Shown here piece by piece: positions 1 to 8,642 of a DNA stretch of 64,000 nucleotides (its first letter is position 1; the number at the start of each line of letters is the position of its first letter). The stretch lies in NCBI RefSeq assembly GCF_041080675.1, contig NZ_CP163520.1, positions 4,278,001 to 4,342,000 of the forward strand, in the 5' to 3' direction. The notes beneath the pieces are model-generated. The model was not told the origin of the DNA. It was given only the letters and a program-made list of their open reading frames with translations, and did not search any database. The DNA comes from Streptomyces sp. cg36 (GTDB lineage Bacteria; Actinomycetota; Actinomycetes; Streptomycetales; Streptomycetaceae). Made by a program: the position numbers and the translations under genes.

Positions 1-1001
1 CCGAGGCCGTCGAGAACGCCGTCCGGCTGGCCCGGCTGCACACGGGCCGCCAGAAGGTGATGAGCGCCTACCGCTCGTACCACGGCGCCACCGCCCAGGC
101 GATCAACCTGACCGGCGACCCGCGCCGCTGGGCCTCGGACACCGGCGCGGCGGGCGTCGTCCGCTTCTGGGCGCCGTTCCTCTACCGCTCCGCGTTCTAC
201 GCCACGGACGAGGCCGAGGAGTGCGCCCGCGCCCTCCAGCACCTGGAGGACACCATCGCCTTCGAGGGCCCCGGCACGATCGCCGCGATCATCCTGGAGA
301 CCGTGCCGGGCACGGCCGGGATCATGACCCCGCCGCCGGGCTATCTGCCGGGCGTGCGCGAGATCTGCGACCGGTACGGGATCGTCCTGGTCCTGGACGA
401 GGTCATGTCCGGGTTCGGGCGCACCGGCGCCTGGTTCGCCGCCGACCACTACGGCGTCACGCCCGACCTGATGACCTTCGCCAAGGGCGTGAACTCCGGG
501 TACGTGCCCCTCGGCGGCGTCGCCATCTCCGCCGAGATCGCCGCCACCTTCGACACCCGGCCCTTCCCGGGCGGCCTGACCTACTCCGGGCACCCGCTGG
601 CCTGCGCCGCGGCCGTGGCGACCCTCACCGTGATGGAGGAGGAGGGCGTGGTCACCCAGGCCGCGCACATCGGCAGCACGGTCCTGGAGCCGGGGCTGCG
701 CGAGCTCGCCGCCCGCCACCCCTCGGTCGGCGAGGTGCGCGGCACCGGCGTCTTCTGGGCGCTGGAGCTGGTGAAGAGCCGGGAGACGCGCGAGCCGCTC
801 GTCCCGTACAACGCCTCGGGCGCGGACGCCGCCCCCATGGCGGCCTTCGGCGCGGCCTGCAAGAAGAACGGCCTGTGGCCCTTCATCAACATGAACCGCA
901 CCCATGTCGTCCCGCCCTGCAACATCACCGAGGCCGAGGCCAAGGAGGGCCTCGCGGTGCTGGACGAGGCGCTGGCGGTGGCGGACGAGTACACCGTCTG
1001 A
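1..1001 (+). CDS. Class III PLP aminotransferase, 5' truncated by window edge
   Basis: The reading frame is open from the first bases (frame beginning at base 3), so the true N-terminus lies outside the window. The visible ~332 residues are the PLP-binding and C-terminal parts of a class III (omega-type) aminotransferase. The LDEVMSGFGRTG block carries the cofactor-binding Asp, and FAKGVNSGY carries the Schiff-base Lys. The family moves amino groups from beta-alanine, taurine, GABA or similar donors to pyruvate or 2-oxoglutarate; the donor cannot be told from this fragment. A GntR regulator follows 165 bp downstream on the same strand and may control it. Class assignment is firm, substrate unknown. 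Confidence 0.9.
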   Translation, partial: EAVENAVRLARLHTGRQKVMSAYRSYHGATAQAINLTGDPRRWASDTGAAGVVRFWAPFLYRSAFYATDEAEECARALQHLEDTIAFEGPGTIAAIILETVPGTAGIMTPPPGYLPGVREICDRYGIVLVLDEVMSGFGRTGAWFAADHYGVTPDLMTFAKGVNSGYVPLGGVAISAEIAATFDTRPFPGGLTYSGHPLACAAAVATLTVMEEEGVVTQAAHIGSTVLEPGLRELAARHPSVGEVRGTGVFWALELVKSRETREPLVPYNASGADAAPMAAFGAACKKNGLWPFINMNRTHVVPPCNITEAEAKEGLAVLDEALAVADEYTV

Positions 1002-1165
1002 TCCGGCCGGCCTTCCTCCCGGGGGCCTGCGCTCCCGCGGCCCGGCTCCGGAATCCTCCGGGGCCGGGCCGCCCCCGCCCTCGCCCCCCGGCCCCCGCAC
1101 GGGCCGGGATGCCGGGTTTGCCTGCGGCTAAGGTGTGCCAAACAGCCGAGGAGGGAGGGACGCCC

Positions 1166-1831
1166 ATGCCAGCGAGCGGAGGGGTGACGCGCAGCACGCT
1201 GCGCCGCCAGATCGCCGACGCGCTGCGCGACGAGATACTCGCCGGGCGCCTGCAGCCCGGCGAGGAGTTCACCGTCAAGCAGATCGCCGAGCAGTACGGG
1301 GTGAGCGCCACCCCCGTGCGCGAGGCGCTGGTCGATCTGACCGCGCAGGGCCTGCTCGACTCCGACCAGCACCGGGGCTTTCGCGTCCACGAGTTCTCCG
1401 TCGAGGACTACGAGGGCATGGTCGAGGCCCGCTCGCTGGTGGTGAACGGCATCTTCCGCAAGATCACGGCGCTGGGGGCGGCCCACGGGCCCGCGCTGGT
1501 GTCGGTGCGGCGCCGCGCCGAGGAGGCCGCGCGGGCGGCCCGCAGCGGCGACCTGAACATACTCATCGGCTATGACCTGCGATTCTGGCGGGAGCTCGGC
1601 GCCCTCGCCGGAAACCCTTACATATCGGACTTCCTGCACCGGCTGCGGATGCAGTGCTGGGTCTTCGCCGTGCCCCATCTGCGCGGCCGGGACGACCTCG
1701 CCCAGTGGCTGTGGAACGGCCACGGCGCCCTCGTGGACGCGGTGGTCAAGGGCGACGGGGACGCCGCGTACGAGGTGATACGGGCGTACAACGACCACTC
1801 GCTCACCTGGGCGGAGCGGCTGAAGCGGTGA
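1166..1831 (+). CDS. GntR-family (FCD-type) transcriptional regulator
   Basis: 221-aa DNA-binding regulator. Residues ~8-75 form the GntR winged helix (DEILAGRLQPGE, then VSATPVREAL as recognition helix). Residues ~80-215 form an all-helical FCD-like effector domain, usually a carboxylate or metal sensor. The first FCD metal His is replaced (FWREL in place of the usual FHxxL), while later His residues (NGHGAL, DHS) remain, so metal binding may be altered. The ATG is preceded by GAGGAGGGAGGG 7 nt upstream. The stop codon overlaps the GTG start of the next gene (GTGA), implying translational coupling to the glycosyltransferase. Effector unknown. Confidence 0.88.
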   Translation: MPASGGVTRSTLRRQIADALRDEILAGRLQPGEEFTVKQIAEQYGVSATPVREALVDLTAQGLLDSDQHRGFRVHEFSVEDYEGMVEARSLVVNGIFRKITALGAAHGPALVSVRRRAEEAARAARSGDLNILIGYDLRFWRELGALAGNPYISDFLHRLRMQCWVFAVPHLRGRDDLAQWLWNGHGALVDAVVKGDGDAAYEVIRAYNDHSLTWAERLKR

Positions 1832-4242
1832 CCGACGGCGGCCCCCTCGACCTGTCGGTCGTCGTCCCCGCGTACAACGAGGAACGGCGGCTCGGCCCGA
1901 CCCTGGACGCGATCCGCGACCACCTCCACGGCGCGGCCACGGCCTGGGAGCTGATCGTCGTCGACGACGGCTCCGACGACGGCACGGCGGACGTCGCCCG
2001 CGCCGCCGCCGACGCCGACCCGCGCATCCGGCTGCTGAGCGCCGACCGCAACCGGGGCAAGGGCCACGCCCTGCGGCTGGGCGTGGCCGCCTCGCGCGGG
2101 GCGCGCGTGCTGCTCACCGACGCCGACCTGGCCACCCCCGTCGCCGAACTCGACCGGCTCGCCAAGGAGCTCGACGGCGCCCGCGCGAGCGCCGCGATCG
2201 GCTCCCGCGCCCACCCCGAGGCGGACATCGCCGTCCACCAGGGGCGGGTGCGCGAATGGCTGGGGCGGATGGGCAACCGGCTGATACGCGCGGTCGCCGT
2301 GCCCGGCATCCACGACACCCAGTGCGGCTTCAAGCTGTTCGACGGCGAGAAGGCGCGCGCCGCCTTCGCCGACGCCCGGCTCGACGGCTGGGGCATCGAC
2401 GTGGAGATCCTCCAGTACTTCCGCCGCCGCGGCTGGGCCGTCGCCGAGGTCCCGGTGCGCTGGTCGCACCAGGAGGGCTCCAAGGTCGGGCCCGCCGACT
2501 ACGGCCGGGTGCTGCTGGAGCTGGCCCGGCTCAAGGCCCGCACCGCCAACCGCACCAGCCTGGTCCTGCTGACGCTGTTCCTGCTCTCCTCGGTCCTGCT
2601 CTACAAGGGCCTGTGGGCCGACCTCGGGCGCGGCTACCTCGCCGACTCGGGCCAGGACCAGAACCAGTGGGAGTGGTTCTTCGCGGTCACCGCCGACAAC
2701 GTGGCGCACCTGCGGGACCCGCTCTTCAGCACCCTGCAGAACTACCCCGACGGCGTGAACCTCATGGGGAACACCCCCATGCTGGGCCTCTCCGTGCCGC
2801 TCGCCCCGGTCACCCTCGCGCTCGGCCCGACCGTCACCTGGGCGCTGGTCCTCACGCTGGGCCTGACCGCCACCGCGTTCGCCTGGTACCGGCTGTTCGC
2901 GAAGTGGGTGACCGGCAACCGGTGGGCCGCCGGACTCGGGGGCGCGTTCGCCGCGTTCGCGCCCCCGATGATCTCGCACGCCAACGCGCACCCCAATTTC
3001 TGCGTGCTGTTCATGATCCCGGTGATCGTGGACCGCGCGCTGCGGCTCTGCTCCCCGGCCGCGAACGTCCGCCGCGACGGCGTGCTGCTCGGCCTGTTCA
3101 CCGCGTACCAGATCTTCCTCGGCGAAGAGGTCCTGCTGCTGGCCTCGCTGGGGATGCTGCTCTTCGCGCTCTCGTACGCGCTGGCCCGCCGCCACGTCGT
3201 GCGCGCGGCGGCCGGGCCGCTGGCCAAGGGGCTCGGGGTGGCCGCGCTCGTCTGCCTCCCGCTGGTCGCCTACCCGCTGACCTGGCAGTTCCTCGGCGAC
3301 CAGAGTTACCGGTCGGTGCTGCACGGCGACGCCGCCGGCAACAGCCCGCTCTCCTTCCTGCGGTTCTCCGGACGGGCGCTGCTGGGCGACGAGGCCGTCG
3401 CGGACAAGCTGGCGCTCAACCGGACCGAGCAGAACGCGTTCTACGGCTGGCCGCTGATCGCCCTGGCGTTCGCGATCACCGTACGGCTGTGGCGGGAACC
3501 GCTGGTCAAGGCGCTGGCGGCCACCGCGGTGGGCGCGGCCGTGCTCTCCATGGGCCAGAAGATCCGCATCCCGTACACCGGTGTGGAACTGCCCGGCCCC
3601 TGGCGGGCGCTGGCCCACCGGCCGCTCTTCGAATCGGTCATCGAGGGCCGCGTCGGCATGCTCTGCGCACCCGCGCTCGGCGCGCTCCTCGCGCTCGCCG
3701 CGGCCCGGCTGGCCGCCGCGCGCGGGGCCGGGCGGGCGTTCGGCCTGGCCGCGGTGGCGGCGGCGCTGCTGCCGATCGTGCCGACCCCGATCCCGGTCAC
3801 CGAACGGGCGCCGGTCCCGGCGTTCCTGGCGGACGGCAAGTGGCGGGAGTACGTGCGGCCCGGCGAGTCCGTGGTGACCGTGCCGGTGCCCGACCCGGCC
3901 GCCGCCGACGCCCTGCACTGGCAGGTGAAGGCGGGCCTCGGCTACCCGGTGCCCGGCGGCTACTTCAACGGCCCCTGGGGCCCCGACCGCATCGGCATCT
4001 ACGGCGCCTCCCCGCGCTGGACGTCCAACCTGCTGCACGACGTCCGCTACGGCGGCGCGATCCCCGACATCGGCGCCGCCTGGCGCGAGCAGGCCCGCCA
4101 GGACCTCGCGTTCTGGCGGGCGGGTCTGGTCGTCCTGCCGCCGCAGGACAACGACGACGCGCTCTACAAGACCGTGTCCCGGCTGCTGGGCCGGGAGGGC
4201 CGCCGGGTGGACGGCGTGTGGATCTGGGACGTGGGCCGCTGA
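1828..4242 (+). CDS. GT2 dolichyl-phosphate-glucose-synthase-like glycosyltransferase fused to polytopic membrane domain
   Basis: 804 aa. Residues ~8-230 are a GT2 domain of the polyprenyl-phosphate glucosyl/mannosyltransferase type: LSVVVPAYNEE, IVVDDGSDDGT, the LTDADLATP metal/nucleotide motif and the DTQCGFKLF acceptor signature. From ~245 to ~680 there are about ten hydrophobic segments resembling GT-C or PMT-like membrane glycosyltransferases, followed by a ~120-residue soluble tail. This suggests one polypeptide that makes a polyprenyl-phosphate sugar and uses or flips it at the membrane, as in cell-wall glycan or glycoprotein synthesis. It starts at a GTG overlapping the GntR stop, so co-transcription is likely. 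Membrane-domain activity is inferred. Confidence 0.85.
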   Translation: MTDGGPLDLSVVVPAYNEERRLGPTLDAIRDHLHGAATAWELIVVDDGSDDGTADVARAAADADPRIRLLSADRNRGKGHALRLGVAASRGARVLLTDADLATPVAELDRLAKELDGARASAAIGSRAHPEADIAVHQGRVREWLGRMGNRLIRAVAVPGIHDTQCGFKLFDGEKARAAFADARLDGWGIDVEILQYFRRRGWAVAEVPVRWSHQEGSKVGPADYGRVLLELARLKARTANRTSLVLLTLFLLSSVLLYKGLWADLGRGYLADSGQDQNQWEWFFAVTADNVAHLRDPLFSTLQNYPDGVNLMGNTPMLGLSVPLAPVTLALGPTVTWALVLTLGLTATAFAWYRLFAKWVTGNRWAAGLGGAFAAFAPPMISHANAHPNFCVLFMIPVIVDRALRLCSPAANVRRDGVLLGLFTAYQIFLGEEVLLLASLGMLLFALSYALARRHVVRAAAGPLAKGLGVAALVCLPLVAYPLTWQFLGDQSYRSVLHGDAAGNSPLSFLRFSGRALLGDEAVADKLALNRTEQNAFYGWPLIALAFAITVRLWREPLVKALAATAVGAAVLSMGQKIRIPYTGVELPGPWRALAHRPLFESVIEGRVGMLCAPALGALLALAAARLAAARGAGRAFGLAAVAAALLPIVPTPIPVTERAPVPAFLADGKWREYVRPGESVVTVPVPDPAAADALHWQVKAGLGYPVPGGYFNGPWGPDRIGIYGASPRWTSNLLHDVRYGGAIPDIGAAWREQARQDLAFWRAGLVVLPPQDNDDALYKTVSRLLGREGRRVDGVWIWDVGR

Positions 4243-4437
4243 GCACACCCGTGCGCGGGAGTGTGACGCACGGAAACGCGGGGGAGGGATGGGGCCTGCA
4301 GATACGTCTGTGACACGTGATTCCACCCCCTCGCACCGAGTTGACGGCCCGCCCGCACGGGAGTTGACGGGCGAGCTTCGCGGAGCGTGCTCGGCGGACT
4401 ACGCTGTCCCGACCATCGCGACCTCGTAAGGAGCCCC

Positions 4438-5088
4438 GTGGCCTGTGACTTGTGGCTGGTCCCCCTCGTCGACGTGCTGTGCCACAGCCCCGACAACCCC
4501 TTCGCCGAGGAGATCGCCTCGTACGACAAGGCGCTCGGCGAGGCCGGGCTGCCGCCCGTACCGGTCTTCGCCTACATGCCCGGCCTCTCGGGGGACGTCG
4601 CCCCGGTCGCGGGCTTCGACTACGACGCCCTGCACTTCCTGCGCCGCGCCTACCTCCTCCAGCTCTGCCGCCTCGCCGTGACCCCGGTCGACGAGCTCGG
4701 CGGCGACTACGAGCAGCTCCTGGAGATGTTCGAGCCCACCGCCCAGCAGTCCCATCTGGTCTGGCACTACGACCACGCCGGTGCCTACGTCCCCGTGGAC
4801 TTCCCCAGCCCGCTCGCCAACGAGGAACTCCTCGCCGGGGGCGGCCCGCTCGGCTCCACCCACGGGCTGCTGCGGGAGCTGGAGTTCGTCGCGCCCGCGA
4901 TCGGCATAGACCCGGCCAACCCGCCCATGGCCCCGGCCCCGCCGGACCGCCCGACCTCCCTGGAGGAGCCCGCCGGGCCGATCCCCTACGACGAGAGCCC
5001 GTTCGCCCGCGAACGGCACGTGTGGCTCGGGCTGCACGCCGCGGCGACGCGGTCGCTGGCCCAGGGATCTATGATCATCTTCAGCTGA
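4438..5088 (+). CDS. Conserved hypothetical protein
   Basis: 216-aa soluble, acidic, proline-rich protein with no signal peptide or membrane segment. I do not recognise a domain. The start at GTG 4438 is supported by AAGGAG 6 nt upstream; an in-frame GTG at 4387 has no such site. A TACGCT hexamer near 4399 could be the -10 box. The C-terminal half has a proline-rich linker (residues ~155-185) and then a short hydrophobic end. The methyltransferase gene lies 113 bp downstream on the same strand and may be functionally linked. No function is offered. Confidence 0.7.
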   Translation: MACDLWLVPLVDVLCHSPDNPFAEEIASYDKALGEAGLPPVPVFAYMPGLSGDVAPVAGFDYDALHFLRRAYLLQLCRLAVTPVDELGGDYEQLLEMFEPTAQQSHLVWHYDHAGAYVPVDFPSPLANEELLAGGGPLGSTHGLLRELEFVAPAIGIDPANPPMAPAPPDRPTSLEEPAGPIPYDESPFARERHVWLGLHAAATRSLAQGSMIIFS

Positions 5089-5201
5089 CCGAGGGGGCTT
5101 TCGGTACGTTCCGCACGGGGCGGGGGGATGTCGCCGGGGCACCACCGGGCCCACGCCTCGCCGTAAACTCCGCGCCATCTGGCGGGAGTAGGACCGGGTC
5201 C

Positions 5202-6095
5202 ATGTCACAAACGACGAGCGCCCAGAGCGCCGCCCCGGCCCGCTTCTCCGACGTCAAGGGGTGGTTCTGGCCCGCCGACCAACTGCTCTTCGACTGGTTC
5301 CTGGCGCGCCAGGAGCGCCAGCGGCTCGGCGGTGACCTGCTGGAACTCGGTGCGTACCTCGGCAAGAGCGCGATCTTCCTGGGGTCGTACCTGCGGCCGG
5401 GCGAGACGTTCACGGTCTGCGACCTGTTCGACTCGCCCGCGCCGGACGACCCCAACAGCGAGGAGATGGACCGCTCGTACGCGACGCTGACGCGGCGGGC
5501 CTTCGAGGCGAACTACCTCTCCTTCCACGACGAGCTGCCCGTGGTCGTCCAGGCCCCCACCTCCGTGATCACCTCGCGCGTCGAGGACGCCTCCTGCCGC
5601 TTCGTCCACGTCGACGCCTCGCACCTGTACGAGCACGTCCACGGGGACATCGCGGCGGCCAAGGCGGTGCTCGCCCCCGACGGGATCGTCGCCTTCGACG
5701 ACTTCCGGGCCGAGCACTGCCCCGGGGTGGCGGCGGCCGTGTGGGGCGCGGTCGCCACGACCGGGCTGCGGCCGATCTGCATCACCGGCACGAAGTTCTA
5801 CGGCACCTGGTCGGATCCCGGGCCCGCCCGTCGGGAGCTGCTGGAGTGGCTCGGGACGCGGCCGGACATGTGGCACGGGGTGGAGGAGGTGGCGGGGGCG
5901 CCGCTGATCCGGATCAGCGGGAAGAAGGCGGTGGCGCCGGAGGCGCCCCGGTCTCGGCACGAGGGTGCGGGCGGGGGTGGTGCCGGGGCCGCCGGCGCCC
6001 CGGCGCCCGCCCCCGCGCCCGCCCCGGCGCCCGTCTCGCGGCAGAAGCAGCCGCTGGCCCGGCGGTTGGCCCGGACGCTGCTGCCGCGACGCTGA
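5202..6095 (+). CDS. Class I SAM-dependent methyltransferase (Methyltransf_24 type)
   Basis: 297 aa. Residues ~40-215 form a Rossmann methyltransferase: LLELGAYLGKSA is the SAM-binding motif I, VCDLFD the acidic end of beta-2, and FVHVDASHLYEHVHGDI with AFDDF resembles the metal-dependent O-methyltransferase/TylF-like class. The tail after ~residue 240 is an Ala-Pro repeat followed by an Arg-rich end (ARRLARTLLPRR), probably disordered. The ATG start at 5202 has GGAGTAGGA upstream. The acceptor is unknown; such enzymes act on sugars or small molecules and the upstream GT2 gene makes a glycan acceptor possible. The gene ends just before a dispersed-repeat block. Confidence 0.8.
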   Translation: MSQTTSAQSAAPARFSDVKGWFWPADQLLFDWFLARQERQRLGGDLLELGAYLGKSAIFLGSYLRPGETFTVCDLFDSPAPDDPNSEEMDRSYATLTRRAFEANYLSFHDELPVVVQAPTSVITSRVEDASCRFVHVDASHLYEHVHGDIAAAKAVLAPDGIVAFDDFRAEHCPGVAAAVWGAVATTGLRPICITGTKFYGTWSDPGPARRELLEWLGTRPDMWHGVEEVAGAPLIRISGKKAVAPEAPRSRHEGAGGGGAGAAGAPAPAPAPAPAPVSRQKQPLARRLARTLLPRR

Positions 6096-6145
6096 GGGGC
6101 CCATCCGGGGGGCCTTTGTTCCGGGTGCGGGTCGGTGGGGGGCTG

Positions 6146-6470
6146 CTCGCGCGGTTCCCCGCGCCCCTATGGGGCCGGACTTCGGCTGCGGGTTGTGGTG
6201 GCTTGCTCGCGCAGTTCCCCGCGCCCCTGGAAACCCGCCTTCGTCCGCAGACCGTGCGGGGCTGGTCGCGCAGTTCCCCGCGCCCCTAGGGGGGTACGGC
6301 TCAGCCGGAGGACTCAGCTCGGCCACCGGCTTTCAGGGGCGCGGGGAACTGCGCGAGCAACCCAGCGCGGTCCGCAGAAGAAGTCCGGCCCGATAAGGGG
6401 CGCGGGGAACTGCGCGAGAAGCGACCACGGTCCGCAGGCGAAGTCCCGGCCCGATCAGGGGCGCGAGCAA
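6146..6470. repeat. Dispersed ~60-bp intergenic repeat cluster 1 (inverted arrangement)
   Basis: Six copies of a 23-nt core containing GGCGCGGGGAACTGCGC. Three are in reverse orientation (6146-6168, 6206-6228, 6265-6287), then two full forward copies (6333-6355, 6396-6418) and one deleted forward copy near 6457-6470. Spacing is 60-63 nt, with a second conserved block (CACGGTCCGCAG) between forward cores. The block separates convergent genes (stops at 6095 and 6517). The reverse and forward halves are complementary, so a transcript could fold into a long hairpin and act as a bidirectional terminator. The same family occurs at 14.3, 37.7 and 43.5 kb. Confidence 0.9.
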
Positions 6471-6516
6471 CCCACCACTACCCGCGGCCGGGAAGTCCCG
6501 TGCCGCCCCCGGAGGG

Positions 6517-7242
6517 TTATCTCGGGGTCTCCGGGGGGCGTTGGCGGGGCATGTTGGGGCGGGTGCCGGGGGGGAGGGGGAAGCGGCCGGGGCCGGGGGC
6601 CGCGTCGGGGCGGGGGGAGGACGAGGCCAGCGACTGCATCACCAGCGGCGCGGGCCCCGACCGGAACTCCACCATCCAGTCCGCCGTCTCCGACCGCACC
6701 AGCTCGGTCACGTCCTCGGAGAACCGCCGCAGCACCCCCAGACACCGCTCCGCCGCCTCGCTGGCGGTCCCCTCCGTCGGCCCCAGCACCTCCCGTACGG
6801 ACTCCGACGCCCAGTCGAACTGGAGCGCCTGGAGGCGCCGCTGCACGGCCTGCGCGGTCGCCACGTCCCGCATCCACCCGGACGTCAGCCCGAAGTACCG
6901 GTCGCAGGCCAGGCACGCCGCGCCCAGCAGCAGCGCCAGATAGCCCCACCCGGCGGACCCGGACAGCGCGCCGGTGACGTCGAGCAGCGGCAGCGTCGCC
7001 CCGGCGACCGCGCCCACCGCCGTACCGACCCGCAGCACCCGCGCGCCCCGCCGCTTCCACAGCCGGTCGGCGAGGTACCACTCGGCCGTGCGCAGCGCCC
7101 CCGCCTCCACCCACCGGTACAGCTCGTCCAGCCGTTCCGCGGGCTCGCCCCAGTCGCCGAGCGGGAACGGGCGACCGGTCAGGTCGCTCTCGTCCCGGGG
7201 CGGTCCCGGGGGCCCCTCGGGCTGCATCTCCGGCTGGCTCAC
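6517..7242 (-). CDS. SLATT-domain two-TM membrane protein
   Basis: 241 aa. Residues ~60-200 match the SLATT architecture: a helix ending in RRGARVLRVGTAV, two adjacent membrane helices (about residues 77-100 and 105-125), then the amphipathic C-terminal helix with DRYFGLTSGWMRDV and LQALQFDWASE. SLATT domains are predicted pore-forming effectors usually linked to SMODS nucleotidyltransferases, SLOG sensors or NTPases; none of these is next to this gene. It starts at GTG 7242 with GGAGGG 8 nt upstream; an in-frame ATG at 7227 is the alternative. The tail is proline-rich. Divergent from ybaB. Domain call is good; a conflict role is only inferred. Confidence 0.78.
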   Translation of the reverse strand: MSQPEMQPEGPPGPPRDESDLTGRPFPLGDWGEPAERLDELYRWVEAGALRTAEWYLADRLWKRRGARVLRVGTAVGAVAGATLPLLDVTGALSGSAGWGYLALLLGAACLACDRYFGLTSGWMRDVATAQAVQRRLQALQFDWASESVREVLGPTEGTASEAAERCLGVLRRFSEDVTELVRSETADWMVEFRSGPAPLVMQSLASSSPRPDAAPGPGRFPLPPGTRPNMPRQRPPETPR

Positions 7243-7600
7243 CCGGCGCTCCCTCCGCGGTGCATCGCCGACCTGCGGACCGTTCCTCGGATCGGCCCGT
7301 ACGTCGAAACTCTGCTCGAATCTCTGCGTAACGCCCGGTGACTGCAACAGTGACTCCGCGTGACTCTCGGCCGGACTCCGCGCGTGACTCCGCGCCGGGC
7401 GTCCGCCCTTCCTACCGCCGAATGGTGGGGGCGAGCGCCGATATCCCGGTATTTCCCCCCGTAAGAGCGTCGTGATCAGGTAGGAAAACGTCCGTCGACT
7501 CACTCGAAAGAGTTGCGGAGCAGCGGGCCCCCGGACCACGTAGGCTCGGAGTGCCGGTACCCCGGCGAAGGCATGCGACGGACGAAAGACGGAGTGCACC
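7243..7600. other. 358-bp divergent intergenic region between SLATT gene and ybaB
   Basis: No gene seen. It must hold both divergent promoters. A TAGGCT hexamer near 7548 could be the ybaB -10 box. GTGACTCCGC-type decamers recur three times between about 7350 and 7395. The 7440-7480 stretch (ATATCCCGGTATTTCCCC) is the least GC-rich part. Confidence 0.5.
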
Positions 7601-7936
7601 GTGATCCCTGGTGGTGGCCAGCCCAACATGCAGCAGCTGCTCCAGCAGGCCCAGCAGATGCAGCAGGACCTCGCCCGCGCGCAGGAGGAGCTCGCCGCGA
7701 CCGAGGTCGACGGCCAGGCGGGCGGCGGCCTGGTGAAGGCGACCGTCACCGGCTCCGGTGAGCTGCGCGCGCTCGTCATCGCCCCCGAGGCGGTCGACCC
7801 GGAGGACACCGAGACCCTGGCGGACCTGGTCGTCGCCGCGGTCCAGGCCGCCAACGAGAACGCCCAGCAGCTCCAGCAGCAGAAGCTCGGCCCGCTGGCC
7901 CAGGGCCTCGGGGGCATGCCGGGTCTGCCCTTCTGA
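7601..7936 (+). CDS. ybaB: YbaB/EbfC nucleoid-associated protein
   Basis: 111 aa, normal length for the family. A Gln-rich N-terminal coiled coil (residues ~8-40, [13 protein letters not shown]) is followed by the conserved beta core [20 protein letters not shown] and a C-terminal helix. YbaB/EbfC proteins are dimeric tweezers that bind DNA and influence nucleoid structure and recombinational repair, and the gene is classically next to recR, as here (107 bp downstream). It starts at GTG 7601 with a short GGAG at 7591. A strong palindrome sits between the two genes. Confidence 0.95.
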   Translation: MIPGGGQPNMQQLLQQAQQMQQDLARAQEELAATEVDGQAGGGLVKATVTGSGELRALVIAPEAVDPEDTETLADLVVAAVQAANENAQQLQQQKLGPLAQGLGGMPGLPF

Positions 7937-7942
7937 ACCGGC

Positions 7943-7964
7943 GACCGGGCCCGCGGGCCCGGTC
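7943..7964. terminator. Perfect 22-bp palindrome after ybaB
   Basis: GACCGGGCCCG and its exact reverse complement abut with no loop, 7 nt past the ybaB stop. The RNA would form a very stable GC hairpin without a U tract, the usual form of Streptomyces terminators or attenuators. It may reduce read-through into recR. Confidence 0.6.
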
Positions 7965-8042
7965 CACGGGGCGGATCCGCCCTTCTGCGGCGCCCGCCCA
8001 GCAACTACCGTAAGCACCCAGGCGACCCCGAGAGGCAGTCCG

Positions 8043-8642
8043 TTGTACGAAGGCGTGGTCCAGGACCTCATCGACGAGTTGGGCAGGCTGCCCGGCGTCG
8101 GTCCCAAGAGCGCGCAGCGGATCGCCTTCCACATCCTCCAGGCCGAGCCCACGGACGTGCGCAGGCTGGCGCACGCCCTGCTCGAAGTGAAGGACAAGGT
8201 CCGGTTCTGCGAGGTCTGCGGCAACGTGGCGCAGGAGGAGCGCTGCAACATCTGCCGCGACCCGCGCCGCGACCCGGCCGTCATCTGTGTCGTGGAGGAG
8301 CCCAAGGACGTCGTGGCGATCGAGCGGACCCGTGAGTTCCGCGGTCGCTACCACGTCCTCGGCGGCGCCATCAGCCCCATCGAGGGGGTCGGCCCGGACG
8401 ACCTGCGCATCCGCGAGCTGCTCGCCCGGCTCGCCGACGGCGCGGTCACCGAGCTGATCCTGGCCACCGACCCCAACCTGGAGGGCGAGGCCACGGCGAC
8501 GTACCTCGCCCGCATGATCAAGCCGATGGGCCTGCGGGTCACCCGGCTGGCCAGCGGACTCCCCGTGGGGGGAGATCTGGAGTACGCGGACGAGGTCACG
8601 CTCGGGCGGGCCTTTGAAGGAAGGCGACTTCTCGATGTCTGA
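8043..8642 (+). CDS. recR: Recombination mediator RecR
   Basis: 199 aa, the standard RecR length. Residues ~10-30 hold the helix-hairpin-helix ([15 protein letters not shown]), ~55-75 the Cys4 zinc finger (CEVCGN..CNICRD), and ~80-180 the TOPRIM domain ([14 protein letters not shown]). RecR works with RecF/RecO to load RecA on gapped DNA. The start is TTG at 8043 with AGAGG upstream; this gives exactly the conserved N-terminus, so the rare start codon is credible. The 3' end overlaps the next gene by 8 nt, with its Shine-Dalgarno inside recR. Confidence 0.96.
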   Translation: MYEGVVQDLIDELGRLPGVGPKSAQRIAFHILQAEPTDVRRLAHALLEVKDKVRFCEVCGNVAQEERCNICRDPRRDPAVICVVEEPKDVVAIERTREFRGRYHVLGGAISPIEGVGPDDLRIRELLARLADGAVTELILATDPNLEGEATATYLARMIKPMGLRVTRLASGLPVGGDLEYADEVTLGRAFEGRRLLDV

